This document shows positions 44,220-55,586 of a stretch of 64,000 nucleotides of DNA, piece by piece. The notes below the pieces were generated by a model. That model saw only the letters and a program-made list of their open reading frames with translations. It made no database searches and had not been told where the DNA came from. The DNA comes from Pachyseris speciosa (Eukaryota; Cnidaria; Anthozoa; Scleractinia; Pachyseridae): NCBI GenBank assembly GCA_016490735.1, contig JAEMWC010001611.1, positions 1 to 64,000 of the forward strand, read 5' to 3'. Each line of letters opens with the position of its first letter. Position 1 is the first letter of the stretch. The translations under genes were made by a program, and so were the position numbers.

Positions 44220-46119
44220 AGCAATCACACAAACGAGCAGTTGAAATCAAATCCCAAGACTAAATATTCAAAACAAAATTTGAAAGAAGTATTTAAAGAA
44301 TATAGCGCCCCGTTTAAGTTCGGAACTAAAGGTATATCTATATAAACAAGTTCATTAAAAGAAAGGTTATATGCTAAAAGGGTTGTTAACGTCTATCATT
44401 TACTGAGGCGATTTATTTAGGAGTAAATGAATAGGATAAGCCATCGCCCAGAATGCCGCGGCACATCCGGGACCTTTCTATAACCCAGAGCGCTAAATTT
44501 GAAAACTTTGTCAGACAAAAGCGCCAATTTACAAAGAAAATGGCCAAACAAGGCGTACGTTTTACTCCATTCTCAAAACACCTACGCATTTTGAGGTTAG
44601 GTTTACCCTGGCTTTTTGAGAAGGTGTTAAGGAATTATTTAAGACCGTTTTTGCCTTCCTCAGACATGGAAAACTTGTATTACAGAGGCCTCTAAAATTC
44701 GCGTATGTTATCCCTTTTTTTGTATGCGAAAAGCAACTCAATATTATTCAGGATACCAATCCTTTCGAAGGAAGGCCTCTCTAACTTAGATTTAACCGGG
44801 AAAAGTTAGCTCAAGATCTAAGCTAAGGACAGGCGAAGTTTCGATTTAATACGATGCGTGGGAGTAGTATCAAAACGATAAGTTTTAAAGACTTTCCTAT
44901 CATCACCAGACGGCGCTCGAAACTGACTTCTTTCGCATTTCCAAAAGAGCTCTCAGAGAGCTTTACACTCCACCTCCGAGTAATTGTTCTCGCATCGATT
45001 AGCATTTACCAATGGACCTATTGCATTAAAACCTATCTCTAAGAACCCTCTAACCACAGTTTTCACATTAAACAACAACAACAAATGTCTTCAGCTCACG
45101 AAATGCAGCGAAGTGGGCTCTTTACATATGATCGCAAACGATCTCAAAATAACTTTTTAGCATACGTTTCGGTCAGAGGAAATTATCAAAGGTACGGTCT
45201 GTGAACGATGTGCGGTTCAGATAATCGACGCTGTACAGAGTAATCAGTTAATCGATACTTGTTTGCTTTTAAAACCTCGTGTTCTTCGTAAAAATAGTTT
45301 AGACCATAGGGCCTATTTAGTGAACTTTGGCTGAGCTTCTGGTCTTCAAAGTGGAACAAAATGTCTAGATTATGCTTAAAATGATGCGATGCGTCGTCGG
45401 ACAAACGTTAATACAGTTGAACAAACCGCCACAGCAAATTGGGAAAAGCAGGCGTTTCGTGCATAAGACATCGTCTACCGTCACCTGGTCTACCAAATAG
45501 AAACACCAAGCGGAAGACTTGGACATCGCGCTGGCTATAAATCTGCGATCAGGTCCATTTCTCATGCTCTTTATTCCTCTTCACGAGGTTCGCGCGAAAA
45601 AGCACGTAAACACGAAAAACGAGGGCGAGGAAAATTTCGTCTGATCGCAGGTCGATTTAAATATCACTTGTAAAACCGCGTGCTCTGATGGATAAGAGAA
45701 GTCAGATAACGTTTAGACCATCAGACATCCATCGAGTCTAATAAAAATTTTGCTGCACACGAATTTGTTGAGTAAATTCCTTTTAAAGAGTGCGGTCCGC
45801 CTTTCAGATTAGAACGCTATTGTCAACTGCATCTCACCTTGGGACCTCCAACCGTTAGATTCACAGTAGCTGAAATCTCTTAAAAGACTCGGTTATTCCC
45901 AAAGCTAACTCTGTAGACCAATCACAGCAGACTGGTTCTGGACATGCAAATTATTATGCCGCAAGTCGAAAAACTGGGCACTGCAAGTACATGTCGCGAA
46001 AGACAATACCATTCTGGGCTGATAAACTATCGGTAATTCTCAGCCGAAGTAAAAACGTCCTTTTCAGTGCTTTGGCTGCACAGTGACGTCATGTCCAACA
46101 ATCATGCATTTCAAATAAG
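44220..46119. other. Intergenic; one motif-free ORF
   Basis: An 80-codon ORF at 44453-44695 is basic (KRQFTKKMAKQ) and starts with ATG, but has no recognisable domain or splice partner. Nothing else supported. Confidence 0.3.
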
Positions 46120-46183
46120 AATGATCCTCGCAGTTATGAACGCATTTTATGCAATTGCGAAAAGAAGCCTGAAAAAAATTCAG

Positions 46184-46256
46184 GACTTCAACGGGGTTTG
46201 AACCCGTGACCTCGCGATTACCGGTGCGATGCTCTAACCAACTGAGCTATGAAGCC
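46184..46256 (-). tRNA. tRNA-like gene or pseudogene (Thr-like GGT), copy 1
   Basis: 73 nt. The acceptor stem GGCTTCA/TGAAGTC, the D arm (TAGCTCAGTTGG, a good A box) and the T arm (ACGGG TTCAAAC CCCGT, a good B box) all pair. The anticodon arm does not pair in the normal register; TCGC/GCGA pair only if the loop is enlarged. Position 33 would be C, not U. T7 lies 6 nt after the body and could stop RNA polymerase III. Transcription is possible; decoding is unlikely. Confidence 0.5.
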
Positions 46257-46497
46257 GCTGACGTTGGGAGCAGGTCAATTGTGGGTTCATATGATCCCGT
46301 GAAAGAAATGAGTATGAATAATATATATGAAATGAATCATATATGAACTGCGGAAATGAAATCAAATGTAGAATGATCCTCGCAGTTATGAACGCAATTT
46401 ATGCAATTGCGAAAAAAAAAAAGTTCATATATGATTCATTTCATATATCATTCATACTCATTTCTTTCACGGGGTCATATGAACCCACAATTGACCT

Positions 46498-46512
<15 letters not shown>

Positions 46513-46538
<26 letters not shown>

Positions 46539-46585
46539 ATCGCACCGGTAATCGCGAGGTCACGGGTTCAAACCCCGTTGAAGTC
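46513..46585 (+). tRNA. tRNA-like gene or pseudogene (Thr-like GGT), copy 2
   Basis: Identical body to the minus-strand copy at 46184-46256, with the same enlarged anticodon arm and the same downstream T-run in a short hairpin. Confidence 0.5.
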
Positions 46586-46715
46586 CTGAATTTTTTTCAG
46601 GCTTCTTTTCGCAATTGCATAAATTGCGTTCATAACTGCGAGGATCATTCTTCATTTGATTTCATTTCCGCAGTTCATATATGATTCATTTCATATATCA
46701 TTCATAATCATGCAT

Positions 46716-47326
46716 TTGGAACAAACTTTGCGCGCCTTTGAAGAATTTTAGCAGGTTAAGGGTTAAGAAAACCACGACGTAAGCTAAAAGCATTTCTTTT
46801 TTTGGAGCCAGAGGCAAGATCACAGATACGTAGAGTGATTTGAAATAGTGAAATAACATATATGTACAGGTCGGACTGGATGGCCACGGTTGTGTTATCA
46901 ATTACTTTTCTTGGCTACAAATTTTCTTTGGTTTTTCATATGTGTCAAAACAATAAAACAACAACTCACAACTGAATGCGATCTTTTTTTCTCTTTCTTT
47001 TTTCTCTTTCTTTCCTCTCTTTAATAATAATAAATATTTTTTATATAGCGCATATACAGCAGCTCTATGCGCTTTACACAATATTCACACGATGGTAAAA
47101 AACTAAATTAAAAAATAAAATTTAGATTAAAATTAATTAATTTTTGAAAGCAATATTTAAAAAATAGGTCTTAAGCTTTGATTTAAAAGTTTGAATTAAA
47201 AGCTTTGCTCAAAAAGCAGCTTCATCGCTTGGGTGTAAGGAGTAAAACAGCTATTTTGAGCAGTTTTGAGCACAGCATAGCAAAATCACTCACGGAGGTG
47301 AAAACCTGTTAAAATAAAGTCTTGGA
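46716..47326. other. Intergenic with a LINE 3' tail remnant
   Basis: 47025-47095 (minus strand) has the TGCGCTATATAAAAAATATTTATTATTATT form typical of CR1/L2-like 3' ends. Nothing else. Confidence 0.4.
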
Positions 47327-47329
47327 AAG

Positions 47330-48360
47330 TCATGACAAATGAAGTGCAGAATTACTATCAGCTCCGCACACAACATTGATGTAATATTTCAGTTTTGTCG
47401 TGGTTGCAAACTTTGGCCTCTTATATCCATTGAGGTAGTTTTTCTGGTACAGTACACGCTCAAGTGAGATGTCAGGTCGAAAAGCATCGCACAGAATCCT
47501 GTATTGCTGCCATGACGGGATTGTCGCCTCTCCATTCCTTCTCTTACGAGCAGGACAACAGCTGGAGTTGGGTCTCACTTTCAAATGTGGAAACCTCGAA
47601 TGGAACGTGCTAGGTAAAGAGTGTGATTTGAATCTCCATGTGGAGTATTTTGTAGCGATGATATGCGGTCTGCTTCACGACTATCAAGATCTTCTTCTCC
47701 TACAAAAACAAGCGTTCGAATAGACGATCTCCGAGAAATGTCGTCCGGGCTGGTCATGGGAGGTTTTAGACCGGATATATCACTTGCAAGGCTTGGAGAA
47801 TTCAGATGGCTTTCCACAGGGTTTGCGGGTTCTTTTCCTAGTTTAAAATGAGGCAGTTCGTTAGCATTGTTTACATTTAATTCACTCTGATCCGGCTGAC
47901 TTCTTAATCCCTGTTTATCCTGAATATTAAGACTTGTTTCAGTGGGATTTGCAACAGTTCTCTGTGGATCTTTTCCAGGTACTCTTTCCCTAGGGTAATG
48001 AACTTTTACTTTGCTATTTCCGACAGCGTTCCCAGTGTCCTTGTGTCTGCATATTTCTGATGATGTAACAGCCTTCTTAGAAACCACATTTGCCATTCTT
48101 GTTGATCTAATTTTGCTGCCTGGTAGCATTTGAAAATGTCCTCTCAAAGAAGCGCTCGAGGTTGGACTTCTTGACTTTTGTCCGTACACTGGTCGAAGCT
48201 CCTTCTCACTGTTTCCTTTCCTTTCATTTCCTGAGAGGTAAACGACCTTGAAGCCAGAGTTCAGCCTTGCCATATCGCTTCGATAGTGATGGAAATTCTG
48301 AATATGCTCGTGGCACTCTGGGACAAGATTTTGAACCAGTTCTTCACCTTTCTTGTTCAT
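47330..48360 (-). CDS. Orphan gene, about 340 residues, one -1 frame break
   Basis: The frame from ATG 48358-48360 runs 259 codons and stops at TGA 47581-47583. The adjacent -1 frame is open from there to TGA at 47330 and looks equally coding (SWQQYRILCDAFRPDISLERVLYQKNYLN, KRPKFATTTKLKYYINVVCGAD). The two read naturally through ARSIRGFH into LKVRPNSSCC, so one base seems lost near 47585-47595, or two ORFs overlap. The first 230 residues are polar, Ser/Pro/Arg-rich and probably disordered; the last 70 are basic and structured-looking. No signal peptide or membrane segment. Family not recognised. The good start and lack of repeats suggest a host gene. Confidence 0.5.
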
Positions 48361-48919
48361 CGTACGATAACCGTTCGGTTCGGGGTTTGACCTTTACATT
48401 CCCTCGATCTTTGAGAATCGCTTTCTCGCACGAGATATTCCTCTCCAATTGTCGGTTCCGAGCGAAACGAGATCGTGCGAAAGGCGTCCTTCATTCTTTG
48501 AATCAGCGCTCTTTGTCTGTAATCCTCAAACTGTGAAGCGTCACGTTTCCTCGGCGTTACCGGACCACGGTTTACGCTGAAAAGCTATCGTTTTCGGCGG
48601 ACATTTTCTGTCGGTTTGTTGTTAGTCTACGAATCCAGTACGAACTCGAAGCCATGTCATAAAATCAAAAACAGCAATTAAATGGAGTGCCGTACTTGGT
48701 GATTCGCTCGTTAGCAACGCAAGTATTGTGTATTCAGTGTAAATTGGTGATTGAAGCACGCGACAACTTCATTAAGTAAACAGGACAGAGTTGAACTTCT
48801 TTGTAAAAAAGCTGGTTGACAAGGGATATCGGGTATTAAGAGATTAGGACCACGCCTTCGACTTGATCTCCAAACCTCGCTATAATATATTTTAGCAACA
48901 CTAAAGAAAGCTCAAATAT
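48361..48919. other. 5' flank of the orphan gene
   Basis: Probable promoter side of the minus-strand gene; no definable elements. Confidence 0.3.
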
Positions 48920-49370
48920 CAGGGGCACCCAACGACATGTTTTGGTAGATATCTGCTCGGTGGAGGGTAGTTCGCCTTAGGCTTTCGGCATCGATTAAAG
49001 AGTGCACTCGCATTTAATTCGTGACTGAAACGTGGCCTAAGAGATTCACAATGGGGAGATCATAGCCCCTGAAATTTTCGGAAAGGTAGCATTTGCTGTT
49101 TTTGACATTTAAAAACGTCAGCTGGTATTTTCGGAAAGACAATAGCCCTAGAAAGTTCGTGGAAAGTTAATATCAGCTAGCATTTTCTCAAAGGAAAATT
49201 TTGTTCCGTAACATATTCTGCAATTACAATTTCAGCTAAGGAATCCGAATATATCAAATTTTTATGGCTAGCGAAAAACATCACTTTAACCAGACTTCAA
49301 AAACAATAAGGTATTTTAAAATGCCTTTCGACATTTTTCAGTGGTTGATTTGCCTCGTTGGGTGCCCCTG
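48920..49370 (-). mobile_element. MITE family M2 with 6-bp target duplication, copy 1
   Basis: 451 bp. The 16-bp TIR CAGGGGCACCCAACGA is present at the left with its complement at the right. Perfect AAATAT duplications flank it (48914-48919 and 49371-49376). Opposite in orientation to 52947-53386. The interior repeats GCTAGCATTTTC/GGAAAGT-type motifs; no ORF. Confidence 0.85.
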
Positions 49371-49376
49371 AAATAT

Positions 49377-50329
49377 GTCTTCGCGACAATGGAATCCCAA
49401 AAATATTTTTCCAGTTTAGTTGCCCTAAACGCGCCCTATGGCAGTTGACGGAAGTTGAAAATTTAACTCTTAAATTCTGTGTTCAGATTAAGTTGTTAGC
49501 CCACTTACTACGAGTTGAACGAGGAAGAATACAGTAACCAAAACGGTTTCACAGTAAAATGAACTTGTATTTGAAGTGACATTTTCGTTGCCGTCGTCGT
49601 TGCTTAAGCTCTCTTACAGCGCAGACGAATAACGCAGGGCAAGACTGTCAAAAAAAAAGTGAGGTTTGTTACTGCTGGCACCAGCCTTTTCCAGTCAGTC
49701 TTAATGTATATACTTGTGCTTAATATTTTACAAAATTTTACTTTAAAAATAAAACTGCGACTAAAAAAATATTTCTTGACTTTTGAACTTCGCGGTATTT
49801 TTCGCTGCAAAGCCACACAGAATAGTTTTCTTGGGCCCGATATGTTTTCGGGCGTATTAACGAACGCACACCAGACATAAACACTTTGTTTTCAAAGAGC
49901 GCATACCATTTCACCAGCGAGTCACGTTACATTTGAGATCCAACAGATCAGTAGAACTTTTTAAATGTACCCATTAAAGGGCAGTATTATCTTTTGTTAA
50001 ATATAAAAGACGCTTTTGTATTAATGGTAAACGAAAATAATGGCCATAAATTCCTTAGCATAGCTATTCTAGCGAGGAGTCATAAACTTCGTCCACACAA
50101 GCACTTCCTTGCCTTATCACGGCCTGCAAATTATTGTTCCACTTTTACATGGACTCCACAATTCTCTTGATACCCTAAGCTTCCTGTAAAAGAAAAGTAG
50201 AAGAGAAGAAAAAAGGCATTTCAATGTGGAGGCTGCTGGGTCTATACATGTAGTTGGAATGTCACCTTCAACCAAGCAAAATGGAACGTTGTTGGTTTGA
50301 GAAAACGTTAAGTGTTAATATATATAAAC
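49377..50329. other. Intergenic, no gene seen
   Basis: Short ORFs only. Confidence 0.35.
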
Positions 50330-50640
50330 TAGAGTGACCATATTCAGACGATTTCCAAAAACGTTGCTTCCAGAATTCGCGCTATCAACCGTGTCGGAAG
50401 CTTAGTTCCTCGCGAAACTCTCCTTACCATTTATCGCGCTCTTGTACAGCCTTACTTTAATTATTGCAGCGCGGTTTGGGGAAATTGTAATAAAGGCCTT
50501 TCGTTGAAACTTCAAAAATTAAAAAAACGGCTCTGCTCGAATAATCACCTCATCCAATTACGGTGCTAATCTGGAGGATCTTTTCCATTCGCATAATCAG
50601 TGGCATAAACCAGAACAATCAGGTATAGAGTCAACCGAAT
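50330..50640 (+). pseudogene. LINE RT C-terminal fragment
   Basis: The plus strand reads RAINRVGSLVPRETLLTIYRALVQP, then YFNYCSAVWGNCNKGLSLKLQKL, then degenerate LEDLFHS. This is the conserved Q-P-x-F/L-x-Y-C-S-x-V-W-G block after the RT domain of CR1/RTE-like LINEs. Frameshifts near 50520 and 50570. Confidence 0.7.
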
Positions 50641-50786
50641 GGACTTAAAGGGGCTTATTTCACGGTTATTTGTCTGTCTTTGGGGCAAAATTCGGGTAAA
50701 TTCATTACTAAGAACATTTAGTCTTGGATCTCCAACAGAAAGTCTATAAAAAGCGAAGTTTTTAAAGAAGATCCACGCATAATTAA

Positions 50787-50974
50787 GCAATATACCACAC
50801 GTTTCTATGGTTTATAAGCTGATAAACCACGCGGGATGTTGGAAGAACCCTCGAAGAATTCGTAAATAACGAGCCGCAGGCGAGTGATTTGCGGATTCTT
50901 CGAGTGCTCTTCTAACATCCCAAGTGGTTTAATTTATAATGCCTACGAACCATAGAAACTTGTGGTACATTGCT
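50787..50974. mobile_element. MITE inserted between LINE pieces
   Basis: GCAATATACCACACGTTTCTATGG and its near-complement CCATAGAAACTTGTGGTACATTGC bound an extended foldback (AAACCAC...GGGATGTTGGAAGA arms). Confidence 0.75.
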
Positions 50975-51284
50975 TTTATATAATAATTCAGAAGACGCGC
51001 GAAACCATATCTGATTGACCAACCAGAGCGCGTGCACTGATTTGTTCATTATATAATCGGTTTATAATGGTTCTTGCCAAACAGGACAGCTGAAAGTTGA
51101 AGAACAGCGGCCCACTTTTTTCAAATTGCAATCCGTTTCCATCCTGACCATCCAAGCCAAGGAGTGCAACTGAAGTGCTATTGTGAGTTTTCGTCAGTAC
51201 ACATATCCCCTGTGGCTTGTTAAATTGACACCAAACACTCGTGACATAGCCCTTTAAACGTCCTATAACCCGAGAAATACGTAA

Positions 51285-51625
51285 AACAAACTAGCAGTAC
51301 CGCTTCCTCGTACTGATTACTTCAAAAGGAGCTTCAGTTACAGTGGAGCGGTGCCGTGGAACAGTTTGCCCATACATTTAAGGCAGTCATTGTCACTGGC
51401 AAGCTTTAAATCAATGATTCGTTGCCACAAGTTTCCTGAGTAATGTTGATCACGCGGCTTCCTTGTAAAGCAGGAAATTTTATTTTATTGATCATGTAGT
51501 CTTTGTTCTTGCATGTATTTTTATTATTTCTATACCGTTTGTTATTAGTCTTAGTTCAACATTTTTAACTTTTTCTTGTAATCTCCTGACGGTGTTACTG
51601 TGTCTAAATAAAGCTCATCTTATAC
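51285..51625 (+). pseudogene. LINE ORF2 terminus and 3' UTR
   Basis: LPRTDYFKRSFSYSGAVPWNSLP..LRQSLSLASFKSMI is the standard end of LINE ORF2. It is followed by a 3' UTR ending TAAATAAAGCTCATC. It probably belongs to the same copy as 50330-50640, separated by about 650 bp that includes a MITE. Confidence 0.65.
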
Positions 51626-52149
51626 AAAGATTGTATTTGTTGTGTTTTAGACCCAAACAACATTGAATGTGAGGTGAGGGGGAGGGGTAACTGTCTTCTG
51701 GTTCGATGACACCTTATTATTGCGCGTAATTAAAACATTCATGGAATTCACTCAACAGTTTTGTCCGTGGTTGTGGCTGATCCCTTTTTTTATTGTTGAA
51801 CAGTAATTAGCATGTTGAGATCTGACATTTTGCAAAGTTTAAAAAGGAAGGGTGGAATCGGATTCAGAGCCACCGTAAATTTTGAAAATTTACTAGAGCT
51901 GTCACCACTTTACCTGTGCATTTGTGAACACAAATGACCATGAAATATAAAGCTTCTTCTTTTCCTCATCAAATCTCCACATATTCAAGGACACACCTAC
52001 TGAAAAAGAAGGCCACTCGAACTAACGTTCAGTGTGCAACATAGCAGAACCCTAAAAAAAATTAATAAATCGACCTTGTTTCACGAGGGGTTACACCTCA
52101 CAGTCAAACCCATGAACTTGAATTCTGGATCAAATTTTCATTTGGAAAT

Positions 52150-52290
52150 GTTGGAAAAAAAACTGGAGTACCTGGAGAAAAACCTCTCTCGGAGCAAGGA
52201 CAAGAACAAGCAAACTTAACCCACATGATGATGGGTCCTGGGCCACACTGATGGGAGGCGACTGCGCCATTCCTGCTTCCATCCCCCCCC
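52150..52290 (-). mobile_element. SINE-like remnant
   Basis: Shares the TGGAGTACCTGGAGAAAAACC core and the GAGCAAGGACAAGAAC... order with 2930-2985 and, inverted, 10501-10735. A GGGCCACACTGATGGGAGGCG segment near 52235 may be the tRNA-like head. Confidence 0.5.
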
Positions 52291-52375
52291 CCCCTCTCCC
52301 CAGTACAGTAGAATACTACTCAGGATCCAGTAATGAGGAACATCTAGATTTAAATGGAACAAATCCACTGTATTC

Positions 52376-52573
52376 TTTTTTTTTTAACAACTTTATTGTA
52401 AACAAAATAACCCTTTAAACGTTAATTTACAACATTCAATAAAAAGTCACAAATCATATTTTACACCCATTGGACTAAGTTTACACAACAAAAGAAGAAG
52501 GAGAAAAGAGAAAAAAACTAAATAAAATGAAAGCCTGTCGGTCGCCAGTCATGATTAACTGATAAATTGACTA

Positions 52574-52620
<47 letters not shown>

Positions 52621-52621
52621 T
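52376..52621 (-). repeat. Retroposed 3' tail (AATAAA plus poly-A on minus) and (TTA)n
   Basis: On the minus strand an AATAAAG hexamer lies about 6 bases before an A-run (T-run at 52378-52387), as at the end of a reverse-transcribed mRNA or LINE. A pure (TTA)15-type microsatellite is at 52574-52621. Confidence 0.5.
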
Positions 52622-52946
52622 TAACTTGCAATGTAGGAAGTCGGAAGGACACAAAACACGTCTCTTGGTTCGACAAATTTGAAGAGAGCTTCTTCCTGAA
52701 CAGGCTTCAGTTGTTCGACGTTCGAAACTTTTGAACTTAGAGCGTAATCAAGTGCATTTCTAATATATAGATTTAGCCAAGCCTAAAAGCGGAGCTCCAC
52801 CATTATTATTTTTTTACTGGTATTGAAGAACACCGCACGGCTTTCCTTGCGCCAATATTTTATGTTTAGAGCAGTCAACGGGAATTGACCGCGGTTCAAA
52901 AACATCAAAACAATACAAGAAAACAATACATTCGACGCGTGTGTTT

Positions 52947-53386
52947 CAGGGGCACCCAACGAGCCAAAGCAGTCAAAAGCGGTCAAGAAAGGCATTTTTA
53001 AGTACCTTATGGTGTTTGAAGTCTGTTTAAAGTGATGTTTTGGTTAGCTAGAAAACTTTGATCTGTTCGGATTCCCTAGCTGAAATGTTAATTGCCCGAA
53101 ATTTTTAGGAAACAAAATCTTTCTTTGAGAAAATACTAGCTGAAATGAACTTTCTAGGGAACCTTTTTTTCTTGCCGAAAATGCTAGCTGACGTTTTTTA
53201 CTGCCAAAAACAGCAATAACGAGCTTTCCGAAAATCTCAGGGGTTATGATTTCCACATTACGAATTTTTTAGGCCACGTTTTACTTACGAAAATCCGAGT
53301 ACACTCTTAAATCAACGCCGAAACCCTTAGGCGAACTACCCGCCGCCGAACAGATATCTACCGAAACTTGTCGTTGGGTGCCCCTG
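52947..53386 (+). mobile_element. MITE family M2 with 6-bp target duplication, copy 2
   Basis: 440 bp, same 16-bp TIRs as 48920-49370 but inverted. Perfect GTGTTT duplications at 52941-52946 and 53387-53392. A 5' fragment of the family is also at 61647-61700. Confidence 0.85.
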
Positions 53387-53392
53387 GTGTTT

Positions 53393-54742
53393 GTTCAAAA
53401 ACAAATTTAGCAATCACAGAATGATCAAATATTTTCATCCAACATCGTTGGACGAGCATGTTTGACGGTTTAGCCACCTCTCACAATAGTGCATTAAATG
53501 GCTTTCCATGTTTGATCGAAATCAAACGTGTTCATCCAAAATTTCGCACTACGAATAAATGTTTGATCGTTTAGCCACCTCAACAAACAAATCGTGCACA
53601 AACGGTAAAAAGCAACCAAATGAGCCACGTAACGTCGAAAATTTCAGAAATAATATGCAAAAATCATTTTTTTTGGACTCACTTGGTCCCGTGTTTGGTC
53701 AAACATTGTTTTGCGTTTAGCCACCAAACGTTATGCTTGACAAACACTATAATGGAAGAAAATGTTTGATCCTTTAGCCGGGACTTAACAAACATATTTC
53801 ATAGTACGTTAAGTTTAGACATAGCTTAAATGTCGTAGAAAAGAGAAAAACTAAAACAATCCTGATAGTTTGGATAGGTAATCGCATGGGGCCGAGTAAA
53901 TATCACTTGTGCCAGTTTTCAGAAAGTTGCTGAAATTGCCCTCATCGCGCAAAACATAAGTGATACTAATCCTTAATTTTACGAGGATTCATTGCGATTA
54001 CGTGTTAATAACATAAGGGCAAACGTTTCTTTCAGTTCTTAACACTGCAGAAACACAGACGCCGAAAAACATGTGCAGTCAGCCAAGCGGAGGAAAACAC
54101 TCGTTCGCTTGTAAAACAACAAACAAACAATTCGACTAGCTACTCTTTGTGTCCAAAACGAGTAGACTGTTATTTATATCCAGTCGAGACAGAAATACAA
54201 GTTTCCTTCCTGAACAAAATTAACAACGATTAAACCAAATGCTAAGCTTCAATTTATTTAAGTTACCTGTGTTGTCGAGCTTTCTACCACTTGAAAATAC
54301 GCATCGATCCACTATAGTAAAAACACGCATCTACAGAAATAGCAAACGGTTTGTTCAAAGAAAGAACTTCTTCCACCAAGTGTGAGCTACTCGTTCCTGC
54401 CATTAATGCCGGTGAGTTGTTAAGAACTTTCTTGGTGAGCTGCAAGATCTCGCGGTAAAGTGAACAAGCCCTGAAGCGTTAAATCATTTTGTTTTTCAAC
54501 CACACAATCCGGGCCCCATAGAAGTGGATCCAAAAATTGAAGAATTTCCTGCGAACAACCTTTTGCTCTTCCATTTTCCAGTTGAAAATTCACCTTCCGG
54601 AGTATCTTTTAAGTTGTTCTTGATTTTTATGCCCTTCAGTTATGCGAATTAAGAGACAGAAACTGAACTTCGAAGATGATGTTGATTTGCTCAAAATGAA
54701 GACACCAACTGAATGTGAAATCTCGAGCTGCAGAAAGCGCGC
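53393..54742. other. Intergenic; recurring TGTTTGAT..TTTAGCCACC phrases
   Basis: Between 53450 and 53790 the phrases GTTTAGCCACC and TGTTTGATC recur several times in both direct and diverged forms; likely a decayed repeat. No gene. Confidence 0.35.
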
Positions 54743-54752
54743 GAAATATTAA

Positions 54753-55586
54753 ATATACATGTAACAAGGAAGGCTGATACTACGTGAAAAAAGTTGACTT
54801 TGCGAGACACCAACATGACCGAGACTCGATAAAGTAGGGCTGCAACCATGGACAGCTGTTTCGCAATAAGGACGAAACAGCTGTCCATGGTTGCAGCCCT
54901 ACTTTATCGAGTCTCGGTCATGTTGGTGTCTCGCAAAGTCAACTTTTTTCACGTAGTATCAGCCTTCCTTGTTACATGTATATTCGATTTATTTTTTGGC
55001 TGATTAGATCTCTTGTAGATCCTACGTTTTACAGCATTATCGTTGGCGGTCCTTTGCATATTAATTTCACTTCACTGTATTTTTTGGACCGTAGGTCTTT
55101 ATAGATCCGATATGCTGTGTAATTTTTAGCATGGTTTTGTCCATGTGTTTTAATGTTAAGATTGGTATTGGCCAATCTACATTTTTCTTTGCGAGACGCC
55201 ATCGTGACACTTGGATTCCTTGCTATCCGGGCTACGTGGTGCGGCAACGCGTGGATCGGATGGCAAGTGAGTCCAAGGTACGGAACTTGATATCGTGAAC
55301 GGGTTCATTGTGCAATTTATTGGCGCTCGCATTGAGCTGGCGTCTTTTAAATCTGCTACACCATGCCGATGAGTCCCAATAAGGACGAAACAGCTGTCCA
55401 TGGTTGCAGCCCTACTTTATCGAGTCTCGGTCATGTTGGTGTCTCGCAAAGTCAACTTTTTTCACGTAGTATCAGCCTTCCTTGTTACATGTATATTCGA
55501 TTTATTTTTTGGCTGATTAGATCTCTTGTAGATCCTACGTTTTACAGCATTATCGTTGGCGGTCCTTTGCTTATTAATTTCACTTC
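54753..55586 (+). mobile_element. Non-coding hammerhead-ribozyme retroelement, 10-bp target duplication
   Basis: 834 bp flanked by perfect GAAATATTAA (54743-54752 and 55587-55596). Structure: an inverted partial unit (54754-54863), then a direct unit (54864-55376, 513 bp), then the start of a second direct unit (55377-55586) nearly identical to the first. The inverted and direct units meet inside the ribozyme sequence. No RT or other ORF is present. Inverted plus tandem unit arrangement and hammerhead motifs are known for the terminal repeats (pLTRs) of Penelope-like elements and for small retrozymes; which parent supplies this one is inference. Confidence 0.8.
55353..55409 (+). ncRNA. Type I hammerhead ribozyme (one core substitution)
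   Basis: Stem I: CTGC (55353-55356) and ACCATG (55360-55365) pair with CATGGT (55399-55404) and GCAG (55406-55409) around a small internal loop. Core CCGATGA (55366-55372; the consensus is CUGAUGA, so U4 is C). Stem II is GTCC/GGAC with loop CAATAA. GAAA lies at 55387-55390. Minimal stem III is C-AGCT-G. The cleavage triplet is GTC, predicted to cut after 55398. Only the U4C change departs from consensus, so activity may be reduced. Confidence 0.78.

Larger units (their letters stand above)
46120..46715. repeat. Inverted pair of tRNA-like tandem units
   Basis: Units of about 290 bp contain, in order, a TTCATATATGATTCATTTC leader, a CCCACAATTGACCTGCTCCCA segment, a tRNA-like body, a CCTGAATTTTTTTCAGG hairpin, a GCAATTGCATAAATTGCG palindrome and a CTGCGAGGATCATTCT tail. 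The left side reads on the minus strand (46120-46415), the right side on the plus strand (46422-46715), joined at an A10 run. Partial next units on both sides show it was once head-to-tail tandem. Confidence 0.8.
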
